Origin: JAADEM01 sp965371855
GTDB lineage: Bacteria > Bacteroidota > Bacteroidia > Bacteroidales > Marinilabiliaceae
Direction of reading: 5' to 3'
Assembly (NCBI GenBank): GCA_965371855.1
Contig: CBDUZZ010000089.1
Span: 1 to 15,379 of the forward strand
Length of the DNA: 15,379 nucleotides
Positions 1 to 7,752 of this stretch are shown here, one piece after another (position 1 is the first letter of the stretch; every line of letters begins with the position of its first letter). The notes under the pieces were generated by a model. That model searched no databases. It had not been told where the DNA came from and saw only the letters and a program-made list of their open reading frames with translations. Position numbers and translations under genes: made by a program.

Positions 1-56
1 TAATGTTTTAACACAAATTTCTTATTCGCGAATTAGCGGCTTCCTATCTTTTTTCC
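1..56 (+). repeat. 56-bp direct repeat, copy 1
   Basis: Positions 1-56 match 543-598 at 55 of 56 bases; the only difference is C at 29 versus T at 571. The copy includes the stop codon and the last ten or so codons of the GxxExxY gene (its C-terminal RKPLIRE) and contains a 17-bp dispersed motif at 24-40. It may extend left beyond the window. Confidence 0.9.
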
Positions 57-447
57 ATTCTTCGATCTTTTTCTCTAGCACTATTCTTTTGTAATTCAAC
101 CTAAGCTCTCCAAAATTCACAATTAGTGCCAATTGGTTTTGTGAAACTTTTAAATAGTTTATAGCCTGTGCGATAAACTCATCAGCAATTCCTGCAACAG
201 CTTTTACTTCAAGGATTATATTATCAAACACAATAAAATCAGCATAGAATTTATGTGGCAGAATAATATCTTGATAGTTTACCACATATTGTTTTTCTCT
301 TTCGTATGGGATATTAGCTTTTCTAAATTCATGCTCCTACGCATCCTTATAAACGATTTCAAGGAATCCTGCTCCCAGATTATTATGTACATCCATACAT
401 TTTCCAATAATCTTGTAACTCTCTTCTTTATAAATAATATCAGGCAT
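22..447 (-). pseudogene. GxxExxY-family protein (PD-(D/E)XK-like), interrupted by an in-frame amber codon
   Basis: Reading from the ATG at 447 gives a continuous GxxExxY-family protein of 141 codons plus stop, broken only by TAG at 337-339 (codon 37). Before the stop the frame reads MPDIIYKEESYKIIG and carries the signature G27-F-L-E30-I-V-Y33. After it the same frame continues EHEFRKANIPYE to the end. The core ADFIVFD...LEVKAV (D70, E80, K82) fits the PD-(D/E)XK nuclease-like fold assigned to this family, whose cellular function is not established. Leucine is usual at the stop position in relatives as I recall them, so one TTG-to-TAG change would explain it. Codons 55-141 could still be made from an internal GTG, but would lack the signature motif. 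The last codons, the stop and the sequence beyond lie inside a repeat also found at 543-598. A sequencing error cannot be excluded. Confidence 0.85.
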
Positions 448-529
448 ATTATTCGTTTTTCATACATAAATAATGTTTAATTTACGAATATTTTACCTTT
501 GATTAACTAATAATCCACCATTAAGTTTT

Positions 530-616
530 GCCGCGAATGCGCTAATGTTTTAACACAAATTTCTTATTCGTGAATTAGCGGCTTCCTATCTTTTTTCCTA
601 TTCGCGCATTCGCGGC
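530..616. repeat. Cluster of three 17-bp ATTCGYGMATTMGCGGC motifs
   Basis: Three variants of the same 17-bp motif are packed here: 530-546 (minus orientation), 566-582 (plus) and 600-616 (plus). Further copies lie at 24-40 (plus), 1658-1674 (minus) and 11234-11250 (plus), and half-motifs form the hairpin at 1691-1727. The outer two copies in this cluster are inverted relative to each other and could base-pair. The right-hand copy ends four bases before the apbE stop codon, so the cluster may also work as a transcript end; that is inference. Confidence 0.75.
543..598 (+). repeat. 56-bp direct repeat, copy 2
   Basis: This is the second copy of the sequence at 1-56, lying between the GxxExxY remnant and the 3' end of apbE. 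It carries no coding remainder of the gene beyond the tail shared with copy 1. It is flanked on the left by an inverted 17-bp motif (530-546) and on the right by a direct one (600-616). Confidence 0.9.
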
Positions 617-619
617 CTA

Positions 620-1624
620 TCACTCTTTCACAATCAGTTTTCCAAAACCAGCGGTATAAAAAACACTCAAGGTATCGGAATCCTCTCCTCTATAAATAAA
701 ATATGCTTCCAGGCCGGGAGTTTTTTCAACTATCTCTTTTGCTCTTTTTAAGCCTAAAACCATAAAGGCAGTAGCATAAGCATCGGCAGTCATACAATCT
801 GGTGCAATAACTGATACACTCAGCAATTCATGCTGCACCGGATAACCTGTTTTAGGATCTATGGTATGAGCATATTTTTTCCCGTCTCTAACATAAAAAT
901 TTCTATAATTACCTGATGATGCAAGAGCCCCGTCAGTAATTTCAATTATCTCCTGTAGTTCCCTGTGCAATACTTTCGGATCATCAATAGGCTTATCAAT
1001 TCCAACACGCCATGGAACATCTCTCGTATTATGTCCTCTAACCCTGAGCTCACCACCAATCTCCACCAAATAGTTCTTTACTCCAAGTGATCCCAAATAA
1101 TCGGCAACAATATCAACGCCATAACCTTTGGCAATAGCACTGGCATCAAGCATTATTCCCGGATTAGATTTTACAATTCTTCCTTTGGCGATTTTAATTT
1201 TTTCCATACCCACAAACTGCAACAGACTGTCAATAATTTCTGGAGACACACTGTCTTTTTTTGAAAACCCAAAACCCCAGGCGTTAACCAGAGGAGCAAC
1301 AGAAATATCAAATGCCCCATCTGTTTTACCTGATATTTCTACTGCTTTATTGAAAACAGAAATAAAGTAATCATCGAGTTTTACATCTTCATTCCGGTTT
1401 ACTTGACTAATTACAGACTCCTTTTCATATGTTGATAACGACAGGTTAAAATCATTCATCTTCACTCGAATTCCGTCATGCACATCCTTACCATATTCGT
1501 AAACAATATGATATGATGTTCCAAATATCAGCCCCTCATTATTGAAGAACTTATTTGGTTGTTCAGTACAGTATGAAAAAGACAGAACAAAGGTAATTAA
1601 TAACAGAAAGTATGATTTTTGCAT
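620..1624 (-). CDS. apbE: FAD:protein FMN transferase (ApbE), Nqr flavinylation factor
   Basis: ApbE transfers FMN from FAD to threonines in NqrB and NqrC through a phosphoester bond, on the periplasmic side. The 334-aa product has the family landmarks: FGTSYHIVYE (34-43), DASAIAKGYGVD (160-171), VEIGGELRVRG (187-197), YAHTIDPKTGYP (251-262) and the Mg2+-site region TADAYATA (279-286). The frame is open up to 1690, but those extra 22 codons run through intergenic repeat sequence. The ATG at 1624 instead starts a normal export signal, a hydrophobic stretch ending at Cys19. The residues before this cysteine (FSY) make a poor lipobox, so lipidation is possible but unsure. Its place directly after nqrF fits its job. 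A hairpin and a promoter-like box upstream suggest it can be transcribed separately from nqr. Confidence 0.95.
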   Translation of the reverse strand: MQKSYFLLLITFVLSFSYCTEQPNKFFNNEGLIFGTSYHIVYEYGKDVHDGIRVKMNDFNLSLSTYEKESVISQVNRNEDVKLDDYFISVFNKAVEISGKTDGAFDISVAPLVNAWGFGFSKKDSVSPEIIDSLLQFVGMEKIKIAKGRIVKSNPGIMLDASAIAKGYGVDIVADYLGSLGVKNYLVEIGGELRVRGHNTRDVPWRVGIDKPIDDPKVLHRELQEIIEITDGALASSGNYRNFYVRDGKKYAHTIDPKTGYPVQHELLSVSVIAPDCMTADAYATAFMVLGLKRAKEIVEKTPGLEAYFIYRGEDSDTLSVFYTAGFGKLIVKE

Positions 1625-1642
1625 TTTATATATTTTTGTCTG

Positions 1643-1650
1643 CAAAATTA
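1643..1650 (-). promoter_or_regulatory. Candidate Bacteroidota -7 box for apbE
   Basis: Read on the minus strand this is TAATTTTG, an exact fit to the TAnnTTTG -7 element of Bacteroidota sigma-ABfr promoters. It lies about 19 bases upstream of the chosen apbE start, giving a leader of only about 13 bases. No convincing -33 TTG is seen. Confidence 0.4.
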
Positions 1651-1657
1651 ATAGAAT

Positions 1658-1674
1658 GCCGCGAATGCACGAAT
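1658..1674 (-). repeat. 17-bp dispersed motif copy
   Basis: On the minus strand this reads ATTCGTGCATTCGCGGC, identical to the copy at 11234-11250 nearly 10 kb away. It lies between the nqrF-apbE hairpin and the apbE promoter-like box. Confidence 0.8.
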
Positions 1675-1690
1675 AATTTATTAAAAACAT

Positions 1691-1727
1691 TGCCGCTAAT
1701 AACTACATCAAACGAGTATTAGCGGCA
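1691..1727 (-). terminator. Hairpin between nqrF and apbE, possible terminator
   Basis: TGCCGCTAATA (1691-1701) and TATTAGCGGCA (1717-1727) are perfect reverse complements: an 11-bp stem with a 15-base loop. In the nqr direction the stem is followed by ATGTTTTTAAT, a short T-rich run. It starts 27 bases after the nqrF stop. It may end or attenuate the nqr transcript before apbE. The arms are half-copies of the dispersed ATTMGCGGC motif. Confidence 0.55.
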
Positions 1728-1754
1728 TATTATTTTTATTCGTCTATTTGTGGC

Positions 1755-3014
1755 TTAGGAGCCAAAGTCGTCAAAAGCAACCATTTCGTCAGGCACACCC
1801 AAATCATACAGCATTTTTGTAACAGCTGCATTCATCATTGGTGGTCCGCAAAGATAGTATTCAATATCTTCAGGCTCCTCATGTTTACTAAGATAATTAT
1901 CGTAAATAACCTGATGAATAAATCCCACATCCCCCTTCCAGTTGTCTTCAGGCAGAGGCTCACTTAATGCGATAGTAAAATTAAAATTTGAGAATTTCTT
2001 TTCTATATCTCTGAAATGCTCCTCATAAAAGACCTCTTTCTTAGAACGTGCCCCATACCAAAAGGTAGCTTTTCGTGTAGTCTTTTCAGTTTGGAAAAGG
2101 TGGAAAATATGTGAGCGCATAGGAGCCATTCCTGCACCTCCACCAATAAACATCATTTCACGGTTGGTGTCCTTAATAAAGAATTCACCGTAAGGACCGG
2201 AAATGGTAACTTTATCACCCGGATTACGTGAAAATATATATGATGAACAAATTCCGGGATTAACATTCTTGAACCTACCGGCATCCCTATCCCATGGAGG
2301 AGTAGCAATACGTATATTTAGCATTACTATATTTCCTTCTGCCGGATGGTTTGCCATAGAGTACGCACGGAAAGTGGGCTCAGGATTCTTCATCTTAAGG
2401 TTGAATATGTCCATTTTTTCCCAATCTTCACGATATTCATCCTGAACTTTAATATCCTTAAAATCAACATTTATTTTTGGAACATCAATCTGGATATAAC
2501 CACCGGATCTGAAGTTAAGATGTTCACCTTCCGGCAATTTAACAACAAACTCCTTAATAAATGTGGCTACATTATCGTTTGAAACTACTTCACAATCCCA
2601 TTTCTTGATACCCAGGATTTCCTCCGGTATCTCCATCTTTAAATCCTCTTTTACTTTCACCTGGCATGCAAGACGCCAATCGTTGACCTGCTCTTTACGT
2701 GTAAAGAATCCTGTTTCAGTAGGCAAGATTGTTCCTGCACCATCATGAATCTGGCAGCTACACATACCGCACGTTCCTCCACCACCACACGCTGACGGTA
2801 AGTATATCTTATTTGCACCCAAGGTTGTAAGCAATGTTTCACCGGCTTCAACCACAAGCTCTTTCTCCCCCTCATTAATATCAATTGTAACTTCCCCCGA
2901 TGGAGTAAGTTTCTTTTTAGCATACAATAAAATGGATACTAATAATAGTGTTACCAACAAAAAAACAATAACACTAACTGCAATAACAGCACTCTGACTA
3001 GATAATAAAACCAT
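1755..3014 (-). CDS. nqrF: Na+-translocating NADH:quinone oxidoreductase subunit F
   Basis: NqrF is the NADH-oxidising entry subunit; it passes electrons from NADH through FAD to a [2Fe-2S] cluster. The 419-aa protein shows every expected part: one N-terminal membrane helix (about 8-31), a ferredoxin domain with cluster ligands C76, C82, C85 and C117, the FAD-binding motif RAYS (216-219), the nucleotide-binding stretch GGGAGMAPMRSH (291-302), and the C-terminal YLCGPPMMN and FDDFGS segments. Length is normal for the family. It is the last of six nqr genes and starts 23 bases after the nqrE stop, so it is almost surely co-transcribed with them. Confidence 0.98.
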   Translation of the reverse strand: MVLLSSQSAVIAVSVIVFLLVTLLLVSILLYAKKKLTPSGEVTIDINEGEKELVVEAGETLLTTLGANKIYLPSACGGGGTCGMCSCQIHDGAGTILPTETGFFTRKEQVNDWRLACQVKVKEDLKMEIPEEILGIKKWDCEVVSNDNVATFIKEFVVKLPEGEHLNFRSGGYIQIDVPKINVDFKDIKVQDEYREDWEKMDIFNLKMKNPEPTFRAYSMANHPAEGNIVMLNIRIATPPWDRDAGRFKNVNPGICSSYIFSRNPGDKVTISGPYGEFFIKDTNREMMFIGGGAGMAPMRSHIFHLFQTEKTTRKATFWYGARSKKEVFYEEHFRDIEKKFSNFNFTIALSEPLPEDNWKGDVGFIHQVIYDNYLSKHEEPEDIEYYLCGPPMMNAAVTKMLYDLGVPDEMVAFDDFGS

Positions 3015-3037
3015 TCTTCAATCTCTTTATATCTTTC

Positions 3038-3652
3038 TTATAATTTAATACCCATAAAGCTCATAAAGGCAATTCCCATTAAACCCGTAACAATAAAAGT
3101 TATTCCCAAACCACGTAAGGGTGCAGGCACATTAGAGTAGCGCAGTTTTTCACGAATAGCAGCAATTCCAACAATGGCCAATAACCAGCCTATTCCTGAA
3201 CCTAACCCGAAAACAGTAGCTTCGGCGAGAGTTTCATAACCTCTTTCCTGCATAAACAGAGAACCGCCTAAAATGGCACAGTTAACAGCGATAAGAGGAA
3301 GGAATATACCCAGTGATGAATATAATGCAGGGGCAAACTTCTCTACAACCATTTCAACCAGTTGTACCATTGAAGCAATAATTGCAATAAACATTATAAA
3401 ACTGAGAAAGTTTAAATCAATATCAGCAAACCCTTCGCCCAGCCATGATAATGCACCTTCTGACAGAACATACTTATATAGCAGGAAATCAACCGGCACA
3501 GTTATTCCCAGCACAAAAACCACTGCAATACCCAATCCAAAAGATGTTTTTACGGTTTTTGACACAGCCAGGTATGAACACATGCCCAGAAAGTATGCAA
3601 AAACCATATTATCAATAAAAATTGACTTAACAAATATATTTACTAAATCCAT
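3038..3652 (-). CDS. nqrE: Na+-translocating NADH:quinone oxidoreductase subunit E
   Basis: NqrE is a six-helix membrane subunit of the Na+ pump, homologous to NqrD and to RnfA. The 204-aa product is hydrophobic throughout. It carries the two half-helix cysteines, C25 in LGMCSYLAVS and C125 in AVNCAILGG, which with two NqrD cysteines hold the intramembrane iron-sulfur centre known from Vibrio cholerae NQR. The GSGIGWLLAIVGIAAIREKL segment is typical of the family. It begins 24 bases after the nqrD stop and ends 23 bases before nqrF. Confidence 0.98.
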   Translation of the reverse strand: MDLVNIFVKSIFIDNMVFAYFLGMCSYLAVSKTVKTSFGLGIAVVFVLGITVPVDFLLYKYVLSEGALSWLGEGFADIDLNFLSFIMFIAIIASMVQLVEMVVEKFAPALYSSLGIFLPLIAVNCAILGGSLFMQERGYETLAEATVFGLGSGIGWLLAIVGIAAIREKLRYSNVPAPLRGLGITFIVTGLMGIAFMSFMGIKL

Positions 3653-3676
3653 ATCTAATATATATCAGGTTAACAG

Positions 3677-4339
3677 TTATTTTGTTTCAATCAGTTCATT
3701 GTTTCTTGCACGTTGAACCCATATAATTATTCCAACAGTAATTAAAGCCATTGGCGGCAAAATCATAAAGCCGTTATTCTCATAACCCCAATCATAAAAT
3801 ATCTGAGGTATAACCTGAAGCGTTCCCAGGCCAGGTAGTGTAAGTGTACCGGAACCAAGCAACTCCCTGAAAAATGCAATAATAATCAGGATAACTCCAT
3901 ATCCGGCAGCATTACCAACACCATCAAGCACCGATTGCCAGGGTTTATTTCCTAGTGCAAATGCTTCCAGACGTCCCATAATTATACAGTTGGTAATAAT
4001 AAGCCCCACAAATACTGATAATTGAAGACTAACTTCATATGCATAAGCTTTTAATATCTGATCAACAAGAATTACCAATGCAGCAACAATAACCAGCTGC
4101 ACAATAATACGAATACGTGATGGGATAGTATTTCTTAACAACGAAATAATAAAATTTGCAAAAACAAGTACAAACATCACTGATATCGACATAACAATAG
4201 CAGGTTCCAGTTTAGCCGTTACCGCCAAAGCAGAACAAATACCCAAAACCTGAATAGTAATAGGATTTTGTGCCCCCAAAGGTGTTGTAATCAGTTTTAA
4301 GTTTTTCGCTGAGAATAAAGGTTCTTTATCTACACTCAT
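3677..4339 (-). CDS. nqrD: Na+-translocating NADH:quinone oxidoreductase subunit D
   Basis: NqrD is the inverted-topology partner of NqrE in the membrane core of the Na+ pump. The 220-aa product starts with a short polar segment, then LGAQNPITIQVLGICSALAV with C35. The second cluster cysteine is C118 in IITNCIIMGRLEAFA. The stretch FFRELLGSGTL is characteristic of NqrD/RnfE proteins. The gene starts 12 bases after nqrC ends, consistent with an operon. No anomaly is seen. Confidence 0.98.
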   Translation of the reverse strand: MSVDKEPLFSAKNLKLITTPLGAQNPITIQVLGICSALAVTAKLEPAIVMSISVMFVLVFANFIISLLRNTIPSRIRIIVQLVIVAALVILVDQILKAYAYEVSLQLSVFVGLIITNCIIMGRLEAFALGNKPWQSVLDGVGNAAGYGVILIIIAFFRELLGSGTLTLPGLGTLQVIPQIFYDWGYENNGFMILPPMALITVGIIIWVQRARNNELIETK

Positions 4340-4351
4340 TATTATATATTT

Positions 4352-5044
4352 TTATTCTTTCAAAAACTTTTCATACCCACTTAAACAATCTTTCAGCATA
4401 TCCTCAACTCCTTTACTGGTAATGGTACCACCGGATATTGCATCAACAGCATGTGGGTCACTTGACGTATCTACGTTTTTAACTACCATAATAGATTTAA
4501 AGTTTCCATCTTCATCAAAAATGGTTTTTCCGGAAAATGGTATTTGAAATGCTGGTTTATCAATCTCAGCACCTAACCCCGGGGTTTCTCCCTTATGACC
4601 GAAAATTGCACCGTAGATTGTCTCCTTATCATTATTAAGAGATATATATCCCCATATTGGTCCCCACAATCCTTTTCCTCTTATCGGAATGATATATTTT
4701 TCCTCTCCGTCAACAGTAAAAACATAAATGGGATATTTACGATCTTTAAGATCTTTCTTAACCTCTTTTTCCAGATTAACTACAAAAGCATCACCATCCA
4801 GTCTTTTTCCGCTATAATCCAGGATGAAACTGTTGTTCCCAATATACTCATCATATTTTTCAACAGCATCTTTAGAAGTACTAACAATTTTAACAGATTT
4901 TAGAATATCTATTTTCTTTGCTACTTCAATATTTTTTTCCTGAATTGGTTTTAATGTTTGCGACACAAAGGCTAATAGCGCAGCAACTACTACTACCATA
5001 ACCGATGCATATATAAATGTGTAGGTATTTCCTTGTCTGTCCAT
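4352..5044 (-). CDS. nqrC: Na+-translocating NADH:quinone oxidoreductase subunit C
   Basis: NqrC is a one-helix subunit with a soluble FMN-binding domain facing the periplasm. The 230-aa protein has an N-terminal membrane helix (about 9-28) and an FMN-binding domain ending in DAISGGTITSKGVEDML. T207 in that motif is the expected site for covalent FMN, added by ApbE. The motif reads SGGT where Vibrio-type proteins have SGAT. GKGLWGPIWGYISL and GHKGETPGLGAEI are further family signatures. The start lies only 4 bases after the nqrB stop, the tightest junction in the operon. Confidence 0.97.
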   Translation of the reverse strand: MDRQGNTYTFIYASVMVVVVAALLAFVSQTLKPIQEKNIEVAKKIDILKSVKIVSTSKDAVEKYDEYIGNNSFILDYSGKRLDGDAFVVNLEKEVKKDLKDRKYPIYVFTVDGEEKYIIPIRGKGLWGPIWGYISLNNDKETIYGAIFGHKGETPGLGAEIDKPAFQIPFSGKTIFDEDGNFKSIMVVKNVDTSSDPHAVDAISGGTITSKGVEDMLKDCLSGYEKFLKE

Positions 5045-5048
5045 CTTA

Positions 5049-6200
5049 TTAGTTTGTTTTAGCTCTTTTTAAACGACGTTTAATGTTGCCCTGAACAACA
5101 AAATGATCAATTAACGGGGCAAATGTATTCATCAGTAATATTGCAAGCATCATACCCTCAGGGTAAGCGGGATTAAACACTCTTATCAATATTGCAAAAA
5201 CACCTATCAAAAACCCGTAAATCCACTTGCCTTTTTCTGTACGTGTTGCCGTTACAGGATCAGTAGCCATGAATACAGCACCAAAAGCAAATCCACCAAG
5301 ACACAAATGCATAATCGGATCTATTTCCATTAACGATGAAGCACCAATGGTATGAAACAACAGAGCCATAAGATAACCACCGGCAAAAACAGAAACCATA
5401 ATTTTCCAGCTGGCAATGCCTGTGTACAGCAATATCACTGCACCTATTAAAATTGCAACTGTTGATGTTTCTCCTATTGAACCGGGAATAGTCCCAAGAA
5501 AACTATCCCACAATGACACATTAACATTTCCTGTTATAGCATTGCCCAAAGGTGTAGCTCCTGAAAACCCATCTATAATACCATTTCCATCAGACAGGCC
5601 TGATATCCAAACTTTATCTCCAGACATTTTTGAAGGATAGGCAAAAAACAGGAAGGCTCGTGTAAGTAATGCAGGATTCCAAATATTCATCCCGGTACCG
5701 CCAAACACCTCTTTACCTATCACCACAGAAAAGGCAACAGCAATAACAATCATCCACAAAGGTGTATCAACCGGAACAATCAACGGAATTAACATTCCTG
5801 TTACCAGAAATCCTTCATTTACTTCATGGCCTCTCCATTGTGCAAAACCAAACTCAATACCAAGCCCTGCAACATACGAAACTACAACAATAGGGAAAAC
5901 CCGAATAAATCCGTGCCAGAATGTCTCCCAAAATGATACATCCTGACCAAGTGAAAGAAAGTGCTGGTAACCAACATTCCACATACCAAACAGTAAGGCA
6001 GGCATAACAGCCATCACAACAACGGCCATGGTTCGCTTTAAATCCACAACATCTCTGATATGAACACCCCCTTTGGTTGTAGTATCAGGAACAAAGAGAA
6101 GTGTTTCAAAAGCTTCGAATGTTGAATGCAGCTTCTCGAATTTCCCTCCTTCCTGAAAATTGGGCTTAATTTTATCCAAATAATTTCTTAATGCTTTCAA
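5049..6200 (-). CDS. nqrB: Na+-translocating NADH:quinone oxidoreductase subunit B
   Basis: NqrB is the large membrane subunit through which Na+ is thought to pass; it binds riboflavin and a covalent FMN and reduces quinone. The 383-aa protein has a cytoplasmic N-terminus, about ten membrane helices, and the flavinylation motif DGFSGATPLGN with T216 as the expected FMN-linked residue. KEVFGGTGMNIWNPALLTRA (163-182) is a strong family signature, and ATDPVTATRTEKGKWIYG follows near the C-terminus. The gene is separated from nqrA by 87 bases containing a short tandem repeat, the widest gap inside the operon. Confidence 0.98.
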   Translation of the reverse strand: MKALRNYLDKIKPNFQEGGKFEKLHSTFEAFETLLFVPDTTTKGGVHIRDVVDLKRTMAVVVMAVMPALLFGMWNVGYQHFLSLGQDVSFWETFWHGFIRVFPIVVVSYVAGLGIEFGFAQWRGHEVNEGFLVTGMLIPLIVPVDTPLWMIVIAVAFSVVIGKEVFGGTGMNIWNPALLTRAFLFFAYPSKMSGDKVWISGLSDGNGIIDGFSGATPLGNAITGNVNVSLWDSFLGTIPGSIGETSTVAILIGAVILLYTGIASWKIMVSVFAGGYLMALLFHTIGASSLMEIDPIMHLCLGGFAFGAVFMATDPVTATRTEKGKWIYGFLIGVFAILIRVFNPAYPEGMMLAILLMNTFAPLIDHFVVQGNIKRRLKRAKTN

Positions 6201-6216
6201 TTCTATATTTTTTATT

Positions 6217-6244
6217 AGCTGTTAGCCGTTAGCTGTTAGCCGTA
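6217..6244. repeat. Two-copy 14-bp tandem repeat between nqrA and nqrB
   Basis: AGCTGTTAGCCGTT at 6217-6230 is followed directly by AGCTGTTAGCCGTA at 6231-6244. It lies in the 87-base spacer between two co-transcribed nqr genes. Copy number could vary by slippage; any regulatory effect is unknown. Confidence 0.85.
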
Positions 6245-6287
6245 GTTAATAAAGTTGTTTCTTTCTACTTTCTACTCCTTACTAATT

Positions 6288-7637
6288 CTATCCTACCTCT
6301 TTAATCATCAAATCTAAACCATCACGAACAACCTTCTGAAGATCAATTTTTGAAGTACAAACAAACTCACAAAGGGCAACATCTTCTTCCGCTATCTCAT
6401 ATATCCCCAATTGCTCCATCTTATCAATATCCTCAGTAATAATTGCTTTGAACAGAAATTCAGGTAATATGTCCATTGGTAAAACCTTTTCATATTGACC
6501 TGATACAACAAATGCTCTCTTCCCACCATGCATATTACTATCGAGGCGATACTGCTTTTTATTGCATAACCATGAGAAATATGTTCTGGTTACGCTGTAC
6601 TTTCCAAATCCCGGCAATGCCCATCCCATAAATTCGTGATAATCACCCTCCGGGATAACTGTAATCTGAGAATGATAGAACCCAAGATAACCATCTGCTT
6701 CGATGCGGCTTCCTGTCAATACATTACCACTTATATAGCGCACATTTTCCTGAGTTACACTATTTTTTATTAACGGAGATATAGATGCTCCAATCATTGT
6801 TCTGAAATACGCTCCTCTCTCAACCTCTGAACCGGCAAGAACAACAATCCTGGAGGCATCAAAAACCCCTTCAGCAAATAACTTTCCAATGGTTATAACA
6901 TCCTGAGGCTGGGTTACCCAAACAACATCTCCTTTACAAACAGGCAAAACATGATGTATCTGAATGCCAACATTACCGGCAGGATGCGCACCCTGAAATG
7001 TATGTAATGTAACATTTTTCAGCCCTTTATACACTTTAGAAGATACTCCGTTATTTATACCTATATGTACATTATCGTTACTTAGTTTTCTTAACACCTC
7101 TATCCCGTTCTGAAAATCTTTCTCCTGACCAGAAAGTATTAAGTCATAATCAGGTGCTAATGGGGCACTGTCAAAACCTGAAATAAAAAAAGCTTTTGGG
7201 GTATCAACAGGGCTTGCAATAATATCATAAGGGCGTTGACGTATGAACGGCCATACCCCGGCAACCAGCATCTTTTTGATAATATCTTCACGAGATGTCT
7301 TTGACAAGTCTGCTTTGCCGAAATCCTCTTTTTTATTTTCACCATCTGACTGAACAACAAATTCAAGAATTCTCCTTCGCTCCCCTCTGTTAACAGCTAT
7401 CAATTCTCCACTAACAGGAGATACAAACTTAATATCCGGTCGGTATTTATCGTGAAATAAAATTGTACCTGCTTTCACTTTTTCTCCTACTTTCCTTTCT
7501 ATTTTAGGAATCAAGCCCTGAAAGTCTGTTGGCTTAACGGCAAAAAGTTCGGGCAAATCAGCCTGACCAAAGATTGCATCTGCCTTGCCCACAAGCGGAA
7601 TATCAAGTCCTCTCTTTATTTTTATAACCTCTGACAT
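6288..7637 (-). CDS. nqrA: Na+-translocating NADH:quinone oxidoreductase subunit A
   Basis: NqrA is the soluble cytoplasmic-side subunit of the Na+ pump, related to RnfC, and has been implicated in quinone binding. The 449-aa protein begins with the typical KIKRGLDIPLVGKA and includes a barrel-sandwich-like segment PDIKFVSPVSGELIAVNRGERR (about 67-88), FQGAHPAGNVGIQIHHV and GSRIEADGYLGFYHSQITV. The C-terminus EEDVALCEFVCTSKIDLQKV matches the family end. It is the first gene of the nqr operon, with a candidate promoter about 35 bases upstream. Length is normal. Confidence 0.98.
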   Translation of the reverse strand: MSEVIKIKRGLDIPLVGKADAIFGQADLPELFAVKPTDFQGLIPKIERKVGEKVKAGTILFHDKYRPDIKFVSPVSGELIAVNRGERRRILEFVVQSDGENKKEDFGKADLSKTSREDIIKKMLVAGVWPFIRQRPYDIIASPVDTPKAFFISGFDSAPLAPDYDLILSGQEKDFQNGIEVLRKLSNDNVHIGINNGVSSKVYKGLKNVTLHTFQGAHPAGNVGIQIHHVLPVCKGDVVWVTQPQDVITIGKLFAEGVFDASRIVVLAGSEVERGAYFRTMIGASISPLIKNSVTQENVRYISGNVLTGSRIEADGYLGFYHSQITVIPEGDYHEFMGWALPGFGKYSVTRTYFSWLCNKKQYRLDSNMHGGKRAFVVSGQYEKVLPMDILPEFLFKAIITEDIDKMEQLGIYEIAEEDVALCEFVCTSKIDLQKVVRDGLDLMIKEVG

Positions 7638-7671
7638 GTTTGAAAAACGGTTTTTATAGTATTTCTACACA

Positions 7672-7679
7672 AAAATAAA
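7672..7679 (-). promoter_or_regulatory. Candidate -7 box for the nqr operon
   Basis: Read on the minus strand this is TATTTTTG, an exact TAnnTTTG match in the 115-base divergent spacer between nqrA and the plug gene. It would start transcription about 28 bases before the nqrA ATG. A -33 TTG is not evident. No equally good box is seen for the divergent plug gene. Confidence 0.45.
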
Positions 7680-7752
7680 TAAATTTATGACTTTATTGTA
7701 TGAATTTTTTTCTTACTCTTATAATAATTACAATTAAAAGATTGTTTACATC

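Noticed and set aside
279..467. 62-codon minus-strand frame overlapping the GxxExxY start
   Set aside because: It is in another frame from the GxxExxY protein, which has clear family motifs from 447 onward. No frameshift is needed to explain the gene, only the amber codon.
4419..4445. NqrC flavinylation motif SGGT instead of SGAT
   Set aside because: I believe the alanine-to-glycine change is common in Bacteroidota NqrC. The acceptor threonine and flanking residues are kept, so there is no reason to expect loss of FMN.
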